NCBI GenBank assembly: GCA_963989385.1
Contig: OZ022503.1
Location: forward strand, 86,773,138 to 86,837,137
Origin: Ctena decussata
Taxonomy: Eukaryota; Mollusca; Bivalvia; Lucinida; Lucinidae
Reading direction: 5' to 3'
DNA length: 64,000 nt
A model generated the notes under the pieces. The model had not been told where the DNA came from and made no database searches. It worked only from the letters and a program-made list of their open reading frames with translations. The stretch's first letter is position 1. Each line of letters opens with the position of its first letter. Positions 37,333-47,846 of this stretch are shown here, in pieces. The translations under genes were made by a program, and so were the position numbers.

Positions 37333-37568
37333 GAGCCGCGACATGACAAAACCAACAATGTGGTTGTGCGCCCAGCGCAGACTCAGATCAGCCTGGGCAT
37401 CCGCCCAGTCTGATCAGAGTCTTCGCTGTCCGCATGGAAGTAGCTTAGGCTCTTAGCTACCCTTTGAGCAATGAACGAAGGATCTGATAAAACCTGGTGG
37501 CTGCCCAGGCTGATCTGAGTCTGCGCTGGGCGCACAACCACATTGTTGGTTTTGTCATGTCGCGGCTC
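37333..37568 (+). mobile_element. Family A foldback MITE, copy (236 bp)
   Basis: GAGCCGCGACATGAC to CGCGGCTC, forward loop (GAAGTAGCTTAGGCTCTTAG). Perfect 4-bp target duplication ATTT (37329-37332 and 37569-37572). Confidence 0.92.
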
Positions 37569-37572
37569 ATTT

Positions 37573-37984
37573 ATAGTAGATCCGTGACAAATCTTATATC
37601 TTGGATCAGACCAGATAAAGCAGTTGACTTTTTAGATGCCTCAAGTAGTTTGAGGCAAATATTTACCAAAGTTTCTATATTAAAATATCTGATTAACGTC
37701 GTTTCATAAAGTTATTATAAAAGTTTGTAACACGCACGATTCGCTTAGGGTTAAATATGTCACTGGAACCTGTTAGCTAAATTCCCAGAGTAATAATGTC
37801 GGTCATAATTATCTTCTGACAAACATGTTTTTTATATCCCTGTGTTAGACAAAGTAAAAAAATAGGCCATGATCCGGAATTCATGCAATCAAATCCCACA
37901 TCCAGCTCGTAAAGCCAAAAGGGAAAGAAGCACATACACACAAACTGACATAAGTTCGAGAAAGACATGCACGGAGAGCCGAAT
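37573..37984. other. No recognisable feature
   Basis: No gene recognised. Confidence 0.3.
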
Positions 37985-38240
37985 GTACAGCTCTTTCACA
38001 AACAGGTGGTCATTCAGCTACCCTAATTAAAACCAGCAGCAATATCTATTTTTACCTATAATTTATTTTAAATTACAAAACCAAAACAAAACAGAAAGCA
38101 GAAAGGGCAGCTGTTCAGGTGACCAGACTGCTGGAGACCATAGACAAGCGGATATAACAACATGTATCACTAAGGAACCACAACAGAAGGGAAGGGCCAG
38201 CGAAAGATTACTGGGGTAGGGGCTGCGGGGTGCTTAAACA
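37985..38240 (-). repeat. Dispersed repeat D, copy 3 (inverted)
   Basis: On the minus strand: CTTAAACAC..TTTTACTG region, TATAGGTAAAAATAGAT, and AATTAGGGTAGCTGAATGAC then GTGAAAGAGCT. These correspond in order to the 8.5 kb and 28.5 kb copies. Confidence 0.65.
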
Positions 38241-38585
38241 CTAGTTTTACTGTCAAGGCCATCCACCATGCAAGCAGTTTGTTGCATAATATCCATTTGG
38301 TGACCTTTATTTTTGTATCAACTTATGATAATCTAAATAAATGAAAGCATTTAGAATCACAACCTTACCAGTGGACATAAATGGTTTCTATGGTATGCGC
38401 GTAATCCAAAACAAATTCGTCAATAGTTTAAACATATTTTATTGTCTTTGTACACAAAAAAAGTACAAACAATGGGGTCGAGCTACCAGTTCTCGCAACA
38501 AAATTCTTCAATGTCGCCGCAAGTATTACTTAACCGCATAAGACCCTTTTCAGACCTCACACGCTCACAGTTTCTTTCCATATAT

Positions 38586-39345
38586 ACGAGGTGAGTTCAG
38601 TAAGTTTGTAGAACTCGGGGCTTAACTCACAGATTGGAAAATAGTTTCAACATTATTTTTCAATATAATCCCCCTTTACTTCAATGCATTTGGCCAACTT
38701 TTCTGTTAATGCAGTCTATGCCTTTGAAATAAAAGTAATCTGTTTGGTCCTCAAACCAAGCCTCTGTAGCAGCCTTGAGCTCATCATCGTCCCGAAATCT
38801 CGTTCCACGCAAGTGGGACTTCAAATTTCGAAACAAATAATAATCACTTGGCGCCAGGTCTGGACTGTATGGCGGGTGATTTAACTGCTAGAACATGCAC
38901 TCACGAATAGCCGCTTGTGCAACTCTGGACTCCACCCTTTGCTGACGATCTTGCATGTTCAGATTTCTGGGTACCCACCTGGCAGATACTTTTGACATGC
39001 CTAAATGTTCATGGATTATAGTAAAACACTTCCATTAGAAATACCACATTCTGAATTAAGTTCGGCAACTTTGATTCGGCGATCGTTTAGCATAAGTCTC
39101 TCAACACGGTCGATCATCTCCTGGCTGATGACATCAGCAGGGCGACCTGGCCTTTGGTCATCTTCTAAGGAGTCTCGCCCACGTTTAAATTCTGCTGACC
39201 ACTTTGCCACTGTGGAATACTTTGGGCTACCATCACCATATACATCAGCCATGCGCCGATGGATTTCTTGGGCGTTTGCACCCTCCTTAGTGAAGAACTT
39301 TATGACTGCTCTGAACTCAATATTCTGACTTTCTATTTTTGCCTA
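38586..39345 (-). mobile_element. Internally deleted mariner transposon
   Basis: A mariner element read on the minus strand. One end (38586 onward, after a TA) reads ACGAGGTGAGTTCAGTAAG, similar to the known mariner end with its ACGAGG...GTTCA pattern. The opposite end is not recognisable beyond about 39345, so the element is probably truncated there. It carries the broken transposase listed next. Confidence 0.75.
38653..39342 (-). pseudogene. Broken mariner transposase
   Basis: On the minus strand the product starts with a typical mariner N-terminal helix-turn-helix domain (IEFRAVIKFFTKEGANAQEI, then KYSTVAKWSAEFKRG and SLEDDQRPGRP). It continues after a frame change with HEHLGMSKVSARWVPRNL, hits a stop, and resumes at HPPYSPDLAPSDYYLF and HLRGTRFRDDDELKAA. 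A second frame change precedes the C-terminal end, KCIEVKGDYIEK, and stop (38653-38655). The whole first part of the catalytic domain is missing: only about 130 bp separate residues that are normally some 180 apart. Two of the three catalytic Asp residues (DD34D) are therefore gone; only the third, in PSDYYLF, remains. No initiating Met precedes the in-frame stop near 39347. It cannot encode an active enzyme. Confidence 0.88.
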
Positions 39346-40221
39346 TGGGTAAAGGTTTTCAAACAAAAAGTAATAGCAAAAACTGTACGTGTTGACTGAA
39401 CGGCTGTTATTATTCAACTGACAAAGGTTTACACTGCACAAAAATGAAAAAAAAGAAATCTTGTAGCTTAAGTACCACATTATTAGGTCAGTTTGCTCAG
39501 TTATGCCTAGCGTCCAAGAAAAAAGCAAATCGCAGCGTCTGATCAAAGTCTTCATTTACAGCAGTTTCTTTAAAATGATACACATACACAAGCCATGCCT
39601 AAAATAATGGATAGCATCATGCAATTTATAACGATAAAAGAGTCTAATAGGCATAACTGGGTACAATGATGAGGAAAATCACAAAACCTTATAAGGAACG
39701 GATCTGAAGATATGGCCCGGATATTTTTTCTATAAAATTGTCTTATCTTGCTTGTCTCACCTTATTGGATTCACGCTTGCGTTTCATTTTGAGCTTTGTG
39801 CTGTCCTACTAATAAATGAGTAGCAGCAATCGTCAGTGATACGGCGTAGTTATTTCCGGCGATGATATGTAGTAGTCTTATAAAAGACATCTAGAAGCCA
39901 ATAAGGTGACAGCTTAAAGTGACAAATTGGATTTTATATCCTGGTAGAGGCATCAAAGATTTCATTAACGAGATTTTCAATTGAAACCGCAGCTGTCACT
40001 AAAGCCAACTGAATTGGTGTACTGGAAAAGGTTTGCCTTATGCCATAAAATCAGCGACTATTTAACTACATCTAGACGAGTTTTACCTTTGCAAATGATT
40101 TAGAGTTATTTGGCTTGACCCTAAATAAGTTCGCAGTTACTTTCTTCGGATAACACAGTATATTCTATATATACAGGACTAGCTAAATTTTGCCCACGTA
40201 AGTTACAGGATCGCAGTAAGA
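39346..40221. other. No recognisable feature
   Basis: No gene or further mariner sequence recognised. Confidence 0.35.
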
Positions 40222-40468
40222 ATGTTGTTGTTGTTTTGTTGCTTTAAGCTACTGTCAGCTAACTAACCACACTATTCCTGGGCAAATTTAGACCCCCTAA
40301 GCGATTAAGTAGTACTAAGTGCATATACTTTCGCCAATAACTGACGACTGCCCTTCTTGAATCTGTGTAAGAAGAAACGAAAGTAAGTGGCCGGACATGG
40401 TATCGAACCCGGCACCTCTGGCTTTTGAATCAGACGCGCAACCGACTGCGCTACATGGTCAGGCTCTC
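40222..40468 (-). mobile_element. tRNA-derived SINE family 2, reverse copy
   Basis: On the minus strand the head is TAGCGCAGTCGGTTGCGCG (A-box and D-arm), TCTGATTCAAAAGCCAGAGG (anticodon arm), GCCGGGTTCGATACC (B-box) and TCCGGCCAC. It is followed by a body shared with the 48.7 kb copy: TCAAGAAGGGCAG, GGCGAAAGTATATGCA and CAGGAATAGTGTGGT. The acceptor stem does not close properly and the tail is long, so it is a SINE, not a tRNA gene. Confidence 0.82.
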
Positions 40469-40884
40469 TTATAAAATATTTCCCTGAAATATGTTTTAAT
40501 CATTAATCCCCCTCCGCAATATCACTTATGACAAGCATTTTTATAATAAAAAAAAACCCATAAAATATTTATCTTTCGCAACGTCCTTGTATAAGATACC
40601 GCCTAGGCAGCCTTACTAAATGGTATTCTGCTATCGCCGACTGATGTATTCTTGAAAGGTTTCTACATGGAACAATTGATGCATATAATAATACAGATTT
40701 ACTTGTAATATTGTAATGTATTTTGTGATTCAACGAGAGAAATCTTACTGCGAATATAAAAGTAAGTAGGAAAATTATCAGGAACCGACACAATTCAACC
40801 GCAGATCCCATCCAAGATACCATGTGGGAAAAAAGACAACCCAAATTAGTTTCCACGAAAGACATCACCAGCGGCAGCCATGTG
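40469..40884. other. No recognisable feature
   Basis: No gene recognised; short frames only. Confidence 0.3.
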
Positions 40885-41050
40885 AACAGCCATTTCCAAT
40901 GTAGGTGGCCACCGGGCTATCCTGAACATCACAAACAGTATATCAATAACAGACATAGCAACAAATAACATATAAAACAACCAAGAAGAACCAAAAGAGA
41001 AGTGCCACCTTGGGGCGGCCAGTAATGAAATTACTTGGGGGCTTTAAGCC
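40885..41050 (-). repeat. Dispersed repeat D, copy 4 (inverted, partial)
   Basis: CACCTTGGGGCGGCCAGTAA and TTACTTGGGGGCTTTAA are the inverse of the TTTAAACCCCCCAGTAGTTA and GACCGTCCCAAGGCGGT blocks at 28.57 kb. It stops exactly where the ACGT-rich element starts. Confidence 0.6.
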
Positions 41051-41053
41051 ACA

Positions 41054-41997
41054 GTCTCACCGTCACTTATTGAGGGCTGGGTTGTACTACGTTTTTAAAC
41101 GTGGCAAAACGGCACTATACGTTGTAAAACATAGTGAATACATGTACGTATATAGATACATGTATAGCTAAATACGTGGCCTAATTACGTTTGATTTAGA
41201 ATTTTTAACTTTATCATGGCATTTTGATATGCGTAGCGTATACGTAGTAAAACAGGGTCTAATTATATGAGCGTACTAAAACGTAGCAGAAACGCATTAC
41301 ATACTTACAAAAATGTAACAAGAATAACCTAGAGGTCCTGTAAATCTCAGTCTCACTGTCACGTATTGAGGACTAGGTTTTTCTACGTATTTAAAACGTA
41401 CCAAAACGGGAATATGCCTATTAAAACGTAGTGAATACGTATTATATACGGATATAAACAGCTACATACGTGACCTAGCTACGTTTGCTTTGAAAATCAG
41501 CTTAAACGTAGCATTTCGAAATACTTACTGTATGCGTCGTAAAAGCGTATTGAAGCGTAGTCTGAACGTACTAGAACGTAGATGAAACGTGTTAAATACG
41601 TAGCCATACGTGAAGGTCTTCTACGTACCAGTACGTATTATATACGCTTTACCACGTCTTAGTACGTTTTGTGAAGTTTATTATGCGTTTTATTACGATT
41701 TGGTATGTTTTGCGATACCTACTGAAACGTCACTTTGACTAGGTAGTTATCCCGGTCACTACCTAGTAGTCCCTAGTAAAACGTACGGAATCGTAGTAGG
41801 TAAGTAAACTGTTCTTATCCCTACTATAGGGGTATACCTGTGCCTACGCTTTATTTTGCAGTGAACTTTTATCTCGAAAGCTCAGATTTAAAGTAAGATG
41901 TCTGATGAACCAAAACAGAACAAAGGGGTACATATCTTTGCCAAACGTAGGGCGGGAAACGTAGTGAAACCTAGCCCTCAAACCATGACAGTGAGAC
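41054..41997. mobile_element. ACGT-rich inverted-repeat element (about 944 bp)
   Basis: The left end, GTCTCACCGTCACTTATTGA then GGGCTGGGTT and CTACGTTT, is the imperfect inverse of the right end, AAACGTAGTGAAACCTAGCC then CTCAAACCATGACAGTGAGAC. A second left-type end (GTCTCACTGTCACGTATTGA then GGACTAGGTT) starts at 41350, so this is probably one copy followed by or nested in another. I count about 27 ACGT tetramers, far above the roughly four expected by chance. No coding frame. Flanking bases do not show a clear target duplication. Confidence 0.7.
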
Positions 41998-42095
41998 AAA
42001 TATGTAGTCTTGTACAAATTGCATAATTTTGATAAAAGCAGTATGCCGAAACATTATGAATAAAGAGTGACTGTTCAGAGTATATAATGTTACTT
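41998..42095 (+). repeat. Uninterrupted reference copy of a flank repeat
   Basis: ATGTAGTCTTGTACAAA is followed directly by TTGCATAATTTTGATAAAAG, GCCGAAAC and AAAGAGTGACTGTTCAGAG. The left half recurs at 42674-42692 and the right half at 47969-48040, on either side of the 5.28-kb candidate element, so this looks like the empty version of that site. Confidence 0.7.
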
Positions 42096-42099
42096 CACG

Positions 42100-42498
42100 C
42101 TGGTCTGGCATTCAACACAGGCAACGAGGCAACATACTTTAAAACACGATTATTTCGCATACTTCTTACATTAATTTCAAACTATGATTCTTACGGACCC
42201 GGCAGTTTGTTAGACCTCTTAGTCAGACCAGATTTAGTAAGAAATTCCGTCTAGTATAAATGCAGTGCTTGAATAAGGTTTTTCACCAATTCGTTGGCTG
42301 GTCGTTGTAGCCCAAAAATTGTTTTCAAGCATATCTTGAATATGCATATCAATTCAGTAAAACTTTTGAGTCCTTATTCAAGAGTAGGGGGTCGGATGGT
42401 CCGTGAGACTATACTTCTGAAACAAACTTATCCTGATGAGCAGAACCAGCAGGTTCCTTGTACGTTGTCTTCGTTGCCTGTGTTGAATGCCAGACCAG
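42100..42498. mobile_element. Foldback element with perfect 28-bp arms
   Basis: 42100-42127 (CTGGTCTGGCATTCAACACA...) and 42471-42498 are exact inverses over 28 bp. Inner arms are imperfect (GCTTGAATAAGG against CCTTATTCAAG; CTCTTAGTCAGACC region). About 400 bp. The frame at 42294-42593 across it is not a credible gene. Confidence 0.75.
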
Positions 42499-42627
42499 TG
42501 TGTACTTATCCCTACACGAATTCTCTTCATGATATGAACTTCTACTTTGTTTACCTTTTCATCAAGCTATCATACCTCCGCATTCAAACATGATTTCAGT
42601 GTTCAGCATTCAAACATGATTTGGGTG

Positions 42628-42669
42628 TTTACATTCCTCTCAGCATTTAAACATGAGGAATGTAAACAC
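42628..42669. repeat. Short hairpin
   Basis: GTGTTTACATTCCTC pairs exactly with GAGGAATGTAAACAC around a 12-base loop. It lies next to the left end of the 5.28-kb candidate element. Confidence 0.7.
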
Positions 42670-43464
42670 TCAAATATGTAGTCTTGTACAAAGGACAAGG
42701 TGCGCTAAGGGCGGTTTTCGGCCTATCCTTAGTTTTTGGTAAAAAAATTATGCGCTGTTATATAGAGTCTAACTAGATGAAAAAACGAAAAAATTGAATG
42801 AATATCTTATTCCATCTTTCAGAGAGATCGATTTTAATACGTCAGGGGTTCAAAGATTTTCGGTGACGTTTCTGTCGCTTAACGTGACGTCGCGCGAATC
42901 ACAACGTTATTCCGTGTCTTGCTGTTCTTAGTACATGACATGTAATGTTTATATTGTTAAACTGTTAGAAATTGATGTTGTCTTTATTCCTAACAGACAC
43001 CATTGTCGCGCAATATTTCTCTATAGAAATGTTTGTCATCATAAAAAACGTGAAACAGGCATATTATGATAATTCGTATTGCAAATAGCTATAATACAAA
43101 AGGTAAGCAGTGCAGGCTTCTTGTGCTAACGCTACCGCTTTCACATCGTAAACGAGTTACATTGCACAAGTATCGTACCACGGTCTCGATATGATGTTTT
43201 TTAAACTTGAGCCGATCGTTAATCGAAGATGGGCGAAAAAAACTGGAGATCCCGGGGAAAACATTCCCGAGAACTTGGTTTTCTCACTTGTGCGCCGGCC
43301 AAGGCTCACGCGCTATTATTCATTAGTCAACGGAGACCTGTGTCTCGATATGACTGTAACTGTTGACAGGGACGTTAAAATCAATGTCATAGAAAGAAAA
43401 ACGGTAAACGTAAAAAAGCAAGGTGAGGGAAAAACAAGGCGAGGGAAGGAAAAGTTAAAATGCT

Positions 43465-43592
43465 TTAAAATGAAAAAAAAAAAAAAAAAAAAAAACATAA
43501 TGAAAATAAAAAGAAAATTATTTTGTTTTTCGCCTCAGTTCTATACTATTCTGAGGTCCAATATTAAAAAAAAAAAAAAAAAAAAAAACAAC
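43465..43592. repeat. Two long poly-A runs
   Basis: About 24 A around 43471-43494 and about 25 A around 43566-43590. They could be remnants of retroposon tails or simple expansions. Confidence 0.8.
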
Positions 43593-44012
43593 AAAAAACA
43601 TTTTATCACTTGTTTTCAGAGTGAATTACAGCTGGTCAGAATACAATTTTTGTCATGCCACCATAGGACTTCTAATTCCGATGCACGCAAACTGACATAT
43701 GTAGCTCCTTTAATGGCGGCCGGTATTATTCTTTTGAAATCCGGCACCGAATTAACTGTTCCAGTTTTTAACTCAGTTTCATCAGACACAATGTGTTGCA
43801 ATGTGTGATTCAGGTATCAAGACACCAGTTATTGTTGCTTCCAATTGAAAGAACAAGGTAGGTGATGACCAGACAGCTCGTTCCAAGGTCTATGTCGCCG
43901 CTATCATTACACAGCAAAAGACAAAATAGAAAACGTTTGGAAAAGCAATATATATATACATATTTCATTTTAATAAGAATTGACTTCATGAACAAATAAT
44001 TCAGATACAAAT

Positions 44013-44130
44013 GAGCCGCGTCGCTAAAAGATAATCTTACGAGACATGCAGACTATGCATGCCTGGACCAGCCTGCTTACATGCATGTCCAGTCAGGGCA
44101 TGTACTTTATTATTACATGTAAGCATAGTT
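44013..44130 (+). mobile_element. One-ended family A fragment or relative
   Basis: GAGCCGCGTCGC at 44013 matches the family A end. The following sequence has its own imperfect inverted phrases (GCATGCCTGGACCAGCCTGC against GCATGTCCAGTCAGGGCATG), but no right terminus is found. A weak assignment. Confidence 0.3.
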
Positions 44131-45861
44131 TGCAATTTTGAATTTTGAACAGTGAACACCTCACGCATGCGTGTCTGGGCATGCGAACGCAGCTATAACT
44201 TCTCGTATGTGCGACACTGCTTGAATACAACTGCATAGAATAACACACTTGCCCTGCGCAAAGGAAACATATGGAATTCGAATAACCACAACAGCAGCTT
44301 GATCAGGACCTCCAGTGTTTAATATGCAAACTTTACAGACTCGGATCAGATTGTTTGACAAGAGAAGCTTCTTTAGGGTATGTATTGCAAATAAAGTACA
44401 ATGAGTTATTGCATACACAAGTACGGACAGCATGACACAGCCACTGCCAGGACAGTTAGCTGGACAGCATAGCAGACCCGGATCAGAGAGGCTCGATCAA
44501 ATTCCATATTGTCTGGTTATACATATTGTGTCCGAATATCAAGGGCATAAAATTATCGGGTAAACACAACTTGCATTAATTACAAACCTCGCTGCAAGCA
44601 TTGAGCAAACAGTGCAGACACTGATCACATCGGTACAAAATGTGCACTAAATGAAAAATTAAATAGAGAGAGAGAAAGGGGGGGGGGGGCTATTGACACG
44701 TCATATGCAAACACATTGTTGGATGTTGTGGAGATTGTTTTAACCTGTTTCAAACGTTAACAAATAATAGCACGTGTCATGAAAGCGAAAGTAGAAACGT
44801 TGAAATGTTCGGACAGATATTTTACTCCGTGTTAACGCAAAATATTTGTCAAAAAAACTATATGACCACCACCGCTAAATATGTACGAACTTCCAGTATG
44901 AGGCATTGCGACTAGAGCAAACGCAAGTCAGCTTGCACATCCAGGTAGTCCGACCAACTCTTTGCGGTTCCCATGATCCTTCAGCAGGCTTGGCAGAGAG
45001 ATGAACGAAGACACTGAGCGTGATTACGCAAAATAATTTGAATTCGCTATTCTTATTATGACCAAGTATTGAGAAAAATATGTCATACAAAGCCATACGA
45101 GTGCAAATGGTGAAAACAATCTTCCATTATTATTAGTAGTAGTAGTAGTAGGAGGAGGAGGAGTTTTTTCGGTCTCATCATCACGGTGTTAATAATATTG
45201 CTATCCATGCTGTCGACCGAAACGGTACTGACTTTGAATTAAGGGCCATAACTTTATCATTTATGACTGCAAAACAATTTGTGTTTGTGTTTTTACAGAG
45301 CTAGATGTTTGCCAAAAAGCATTATTAATATGTCTTCGCAGCCATTAACACGAGGCCCAGTATTCAAAATAAAAAAAACTGTATTCTTTTTATTGCCTCT
45401 GAGTATAGATTTAGAATTTCATGAAAAGCCGTTCAATGGTTACTTAGTTTTAGCTTCGGACGGACGGAAGGACGGACAGACATGGAGAAAACTATATCCC
45501 TTCGCCTCTGGAGGGGAAAACATGAAAACGCATGCTTCAGCGATGTGTGGACAACAGCTATAAATCGATGGGCCGTAAAGTCAACACCGGAATCTGATGG
45601 AAAAGCAAGATACTGAAAAATTGCAGGACCGAGCCGTTTGCCCAACGAAACGGCGGGCACATGTATACCTAAGGACAAAATCTCTGCACGGATATTAAAC
45701 ATCCGAACAGAACTTGTGTCCTTAAGTGCATGTATATGAACATCGAGTGCACCTGTGCTAATCTTATACGGTTATCCCCCTTAGGATAATCAGTGACCGC
45801 GCCGATGCAAAACGGATAGGCGATTTGTAAATTGCGACCAGTAAATTAGCATGCGCATCTG
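44131..45861. other. Non-coding interior of the 5.28-kb candidate
   Basis: Includes a G-run near 44685, TAG and GGA microsatellites at 45134-45162, and GACGGACGGAAGGACGGAC at 45460-45478. The last resembles the CCGT runs of family R in the inverse sense, so 45230-45480 may be a remnant of such a repeat. No gene. Confidence 0.4.
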
Positions 45862-46192
45862 CACAGGGTATAATCGATTTCGCTAATTTTCGCTTCCTGC
45901 AGAGACTGTACATCATATTTGGCTTCCGCCGAGACTGTCCGCGAACTCTTGCTTCCTGCAGGGACTACTGTTCTCGAAAAATGGCTTCCTGCCGAGACTG
46001 TCCGCGTGACTGCTTCCTGCCGAGGGCCTCGGCAGGAAGCAGAATCACGCGGACAGTCTCTGCAGGAAGCCATTTATCATGTACAGAAGTCTCGGCAGGA
46101 AGTAAGAGATCACGGGCAGCCTCGGCGGAAGCCAAATATGATGTACAGTTTCTACAGGAAGCGAAAATTAGCGGAATCGATTATACCCTGTG
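45862..46192. mobile_element. 331-bp near-perfect palindrome (foldback element)
   Basis: Ends CACAGGGTATAATCGATT and AATCGATTATACCCTGTG are exact inverses. The arms pair almost throughout, with the centre at GAGGGCCTCGGC. Each arm is itself made of tandem units around GCTTCCTGC and GAGACTGTCCGCG. No target duplication is obvious. Frames through it (45919-46284 and its partners) are artefacts of the repeat. Confidence 0.85.
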
Positions 46193-47083
46193 ACCTGTAC
46201 TTACGTATCTGTTTGCACTTATCAAATTTTAGATTCCCGAGTATTCTTAGAGATATGCAAATTCGCGACAGGTTGATCTGGTGATCTGAATCCATTCTGT
46301 TTGTGCGTTCTATCAGGTACCTTTTCACTCGACGTCAGTTGCATCTAGGGATTCAGACAAGCAACAACAACAACAGGAACAAAAAAAATAACAACGTCGC
46401 CGAACTTATACTATAAATCCAGTCATTATTCATCAGATGGATGATTGAATAGATGAATTGTGTTTCGTAAACGTTTTAACAGTTTTTATTCCTATCAGAC
46501 CGATGGTTGAATGCGCGCATGATGACGGGGATGACACAGTGCAGAGGTTACACGGCATGGGTCTGAATTCGGATCCACCACCGCTAGATTATACTTCAAA
46601 CTAAACCATTATTTTATTTGTCCGACGTTGATCTGATTTAAACCCATGCACGACCTCTGGATTATATCTCAGAATCACACAAATGCCGCAGATGATAATG
46701 GACAAGCTTGCGATTACTTATAAATATAAACCACACTGCATGTACAAAGTGGAAGGACCCTGATTAGCCTGCGCATCCTCGCATTTTGACCAGCACGTTC
46801 TCTTTTGAATATACGGTCTAGGAATCTTGCGACAAGTAGATATTCTGACCTGTTTGCGCAAAAGCGCAGGCTGATTTCTGTGTATCCATCTTTCAAGGTC
46901 CATTTTCACGCGATGTCACTCAAATTCGCGCGGTTATTTTCAGCCTCAAAGATTCGCGCTGTGCATAAAGTTAAAATTTAACAACCAAACCTTTAAGATA
47001 GTGATAGGTGAATACTTTCTGTCTCTCTCGCTCCTCTCTTTCTCTCTTGCCGAACCCAACCCCAACTCGCTCATCCTCTCAAA
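46193..47083. other. No recognisable gene
   Basis: A weak inverted pair, GATTAGCCTGCGCATC (46762) and GCGCAAAAGCGCAGGCTGAT (46855), may be a degraded foldback. A TC-rich tract occurs near 47022-47050. Confidence 0.35.
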
Positions 47084-47275
47084 GGAGACCCGGTAGCTAG
47101 GTTAAGCGCTGGCCTACTGATCTAGCGGTCCCGGGTTCGAGTCCCGCTGGAGGTAGAAAATATTTCCAATCGTAAACGGGGTTCCACTGCACACAGCCTT
47201 TCACTATCAGGCTACCATCGTCCTCTTTCGCTATCACCCTACCATCCTAATATGACTGAAATAGTAGTATCACCG
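47084..47275 (+). mobile_element. tRNA-derived SINE family 1, forward copy 2
   Basis: GGAGACCCGGTAGCTAGG, a B-box (GGGTTCGAGTCCC, about 47133-47145), then CGTAAACGGGGTTCCACTGC, CCTTTCACTATCA and ATGACTGAAATAGT. Matches the 25.9 kb copy; the A-box has lost a few bases (TAGCTAGG instead of TAGCTCAGTGGG). Confidence 0.82.
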
Positions 47276-47812
47276 TTGTGTTCATTATGCAGTTCGGTCA
47301 CGGTATCTGCAATACCGCTTTTGCTCCGTATATATTCTGAGTATACACTCGGTAACATTTGTAGGAGGCAAATGATACTTGATGACTTGACTGGGCACGA
47401 CATGTAGACTTGATGAAGACACCGTGCTGTTTGCTCATTTCTGTTACTGTTGTTGTTGTTTTCATTAAATTCTTCCGACATGATGATGCTCAAACAACGA
47501 AATTGATGTTCAATATACATGAGTTCAAAGTTTTTTTGGCATTGTTTGGACGAATTGTTGATTAAAATGTTAGTAATAAACGGTTAAACCTACAATTTTA
47601 CAGCAGCTGTTGACAAAAAACGTAAAATTTAAAAATGATCGCATGCGTGTACCAAGTAGAACTTTTGACAATCTGTCGGCTACTCTCTTTCGACCATCTG
47701 TACAAAAAATCGAGTTGGTACAGCCATGCGGTCATATTTTTATTTTGCAAAACGTACCTGAATTTGTTACTTTTCTTGCAAAAAGCCGCCAACATAGCGT
47801 CTTTGACGTTGC
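47276..47812. other. No recognisable feature
   Basis: Right interior of the 5.28-kb candidate; no coding frame recognised. Confidence 0.3.
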
Positions 47813-47846
47813 AAAATGACGTCACGTTACGTAATGACGTCATTTT
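47813..47846. promoter_or_regulatory. Palindromic pair of full CRE-like sites
   Basis: Two TGACGTCA octamers 16 bases apart in a near-perfect palindrome (AAAATGACGTCACG...TAATGACGTCATTTT) with ACGTTACGTA in the middle. It lies about 125 bp inside the right end of the 5.28-kb candidate. TGACGTCA is the CREB/ATF consensus. Confidence 0.5.

Noticed and set aside
39005..39328. + strand frame of 107 codons at 39.0-39.3 kb
   Set aside because: It is the antisense shadow of the mariner transposase remnant on the minus strand.
43191..43808. Longest + strand frame near 43 kb (205 codons)
   Set aside because: It is open mainly because it reads through two poly-A runs as lysine and has no recognisable domain. 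The first 90 codons could be chance; no splice context or homology supports a gene.
45919..46284. Open frames on both strands across 45.85-46.28 kb
   Set aside because: They are translations of the tandem units in the 331-bp palindrome; the same peptide phrases appear on both strands.
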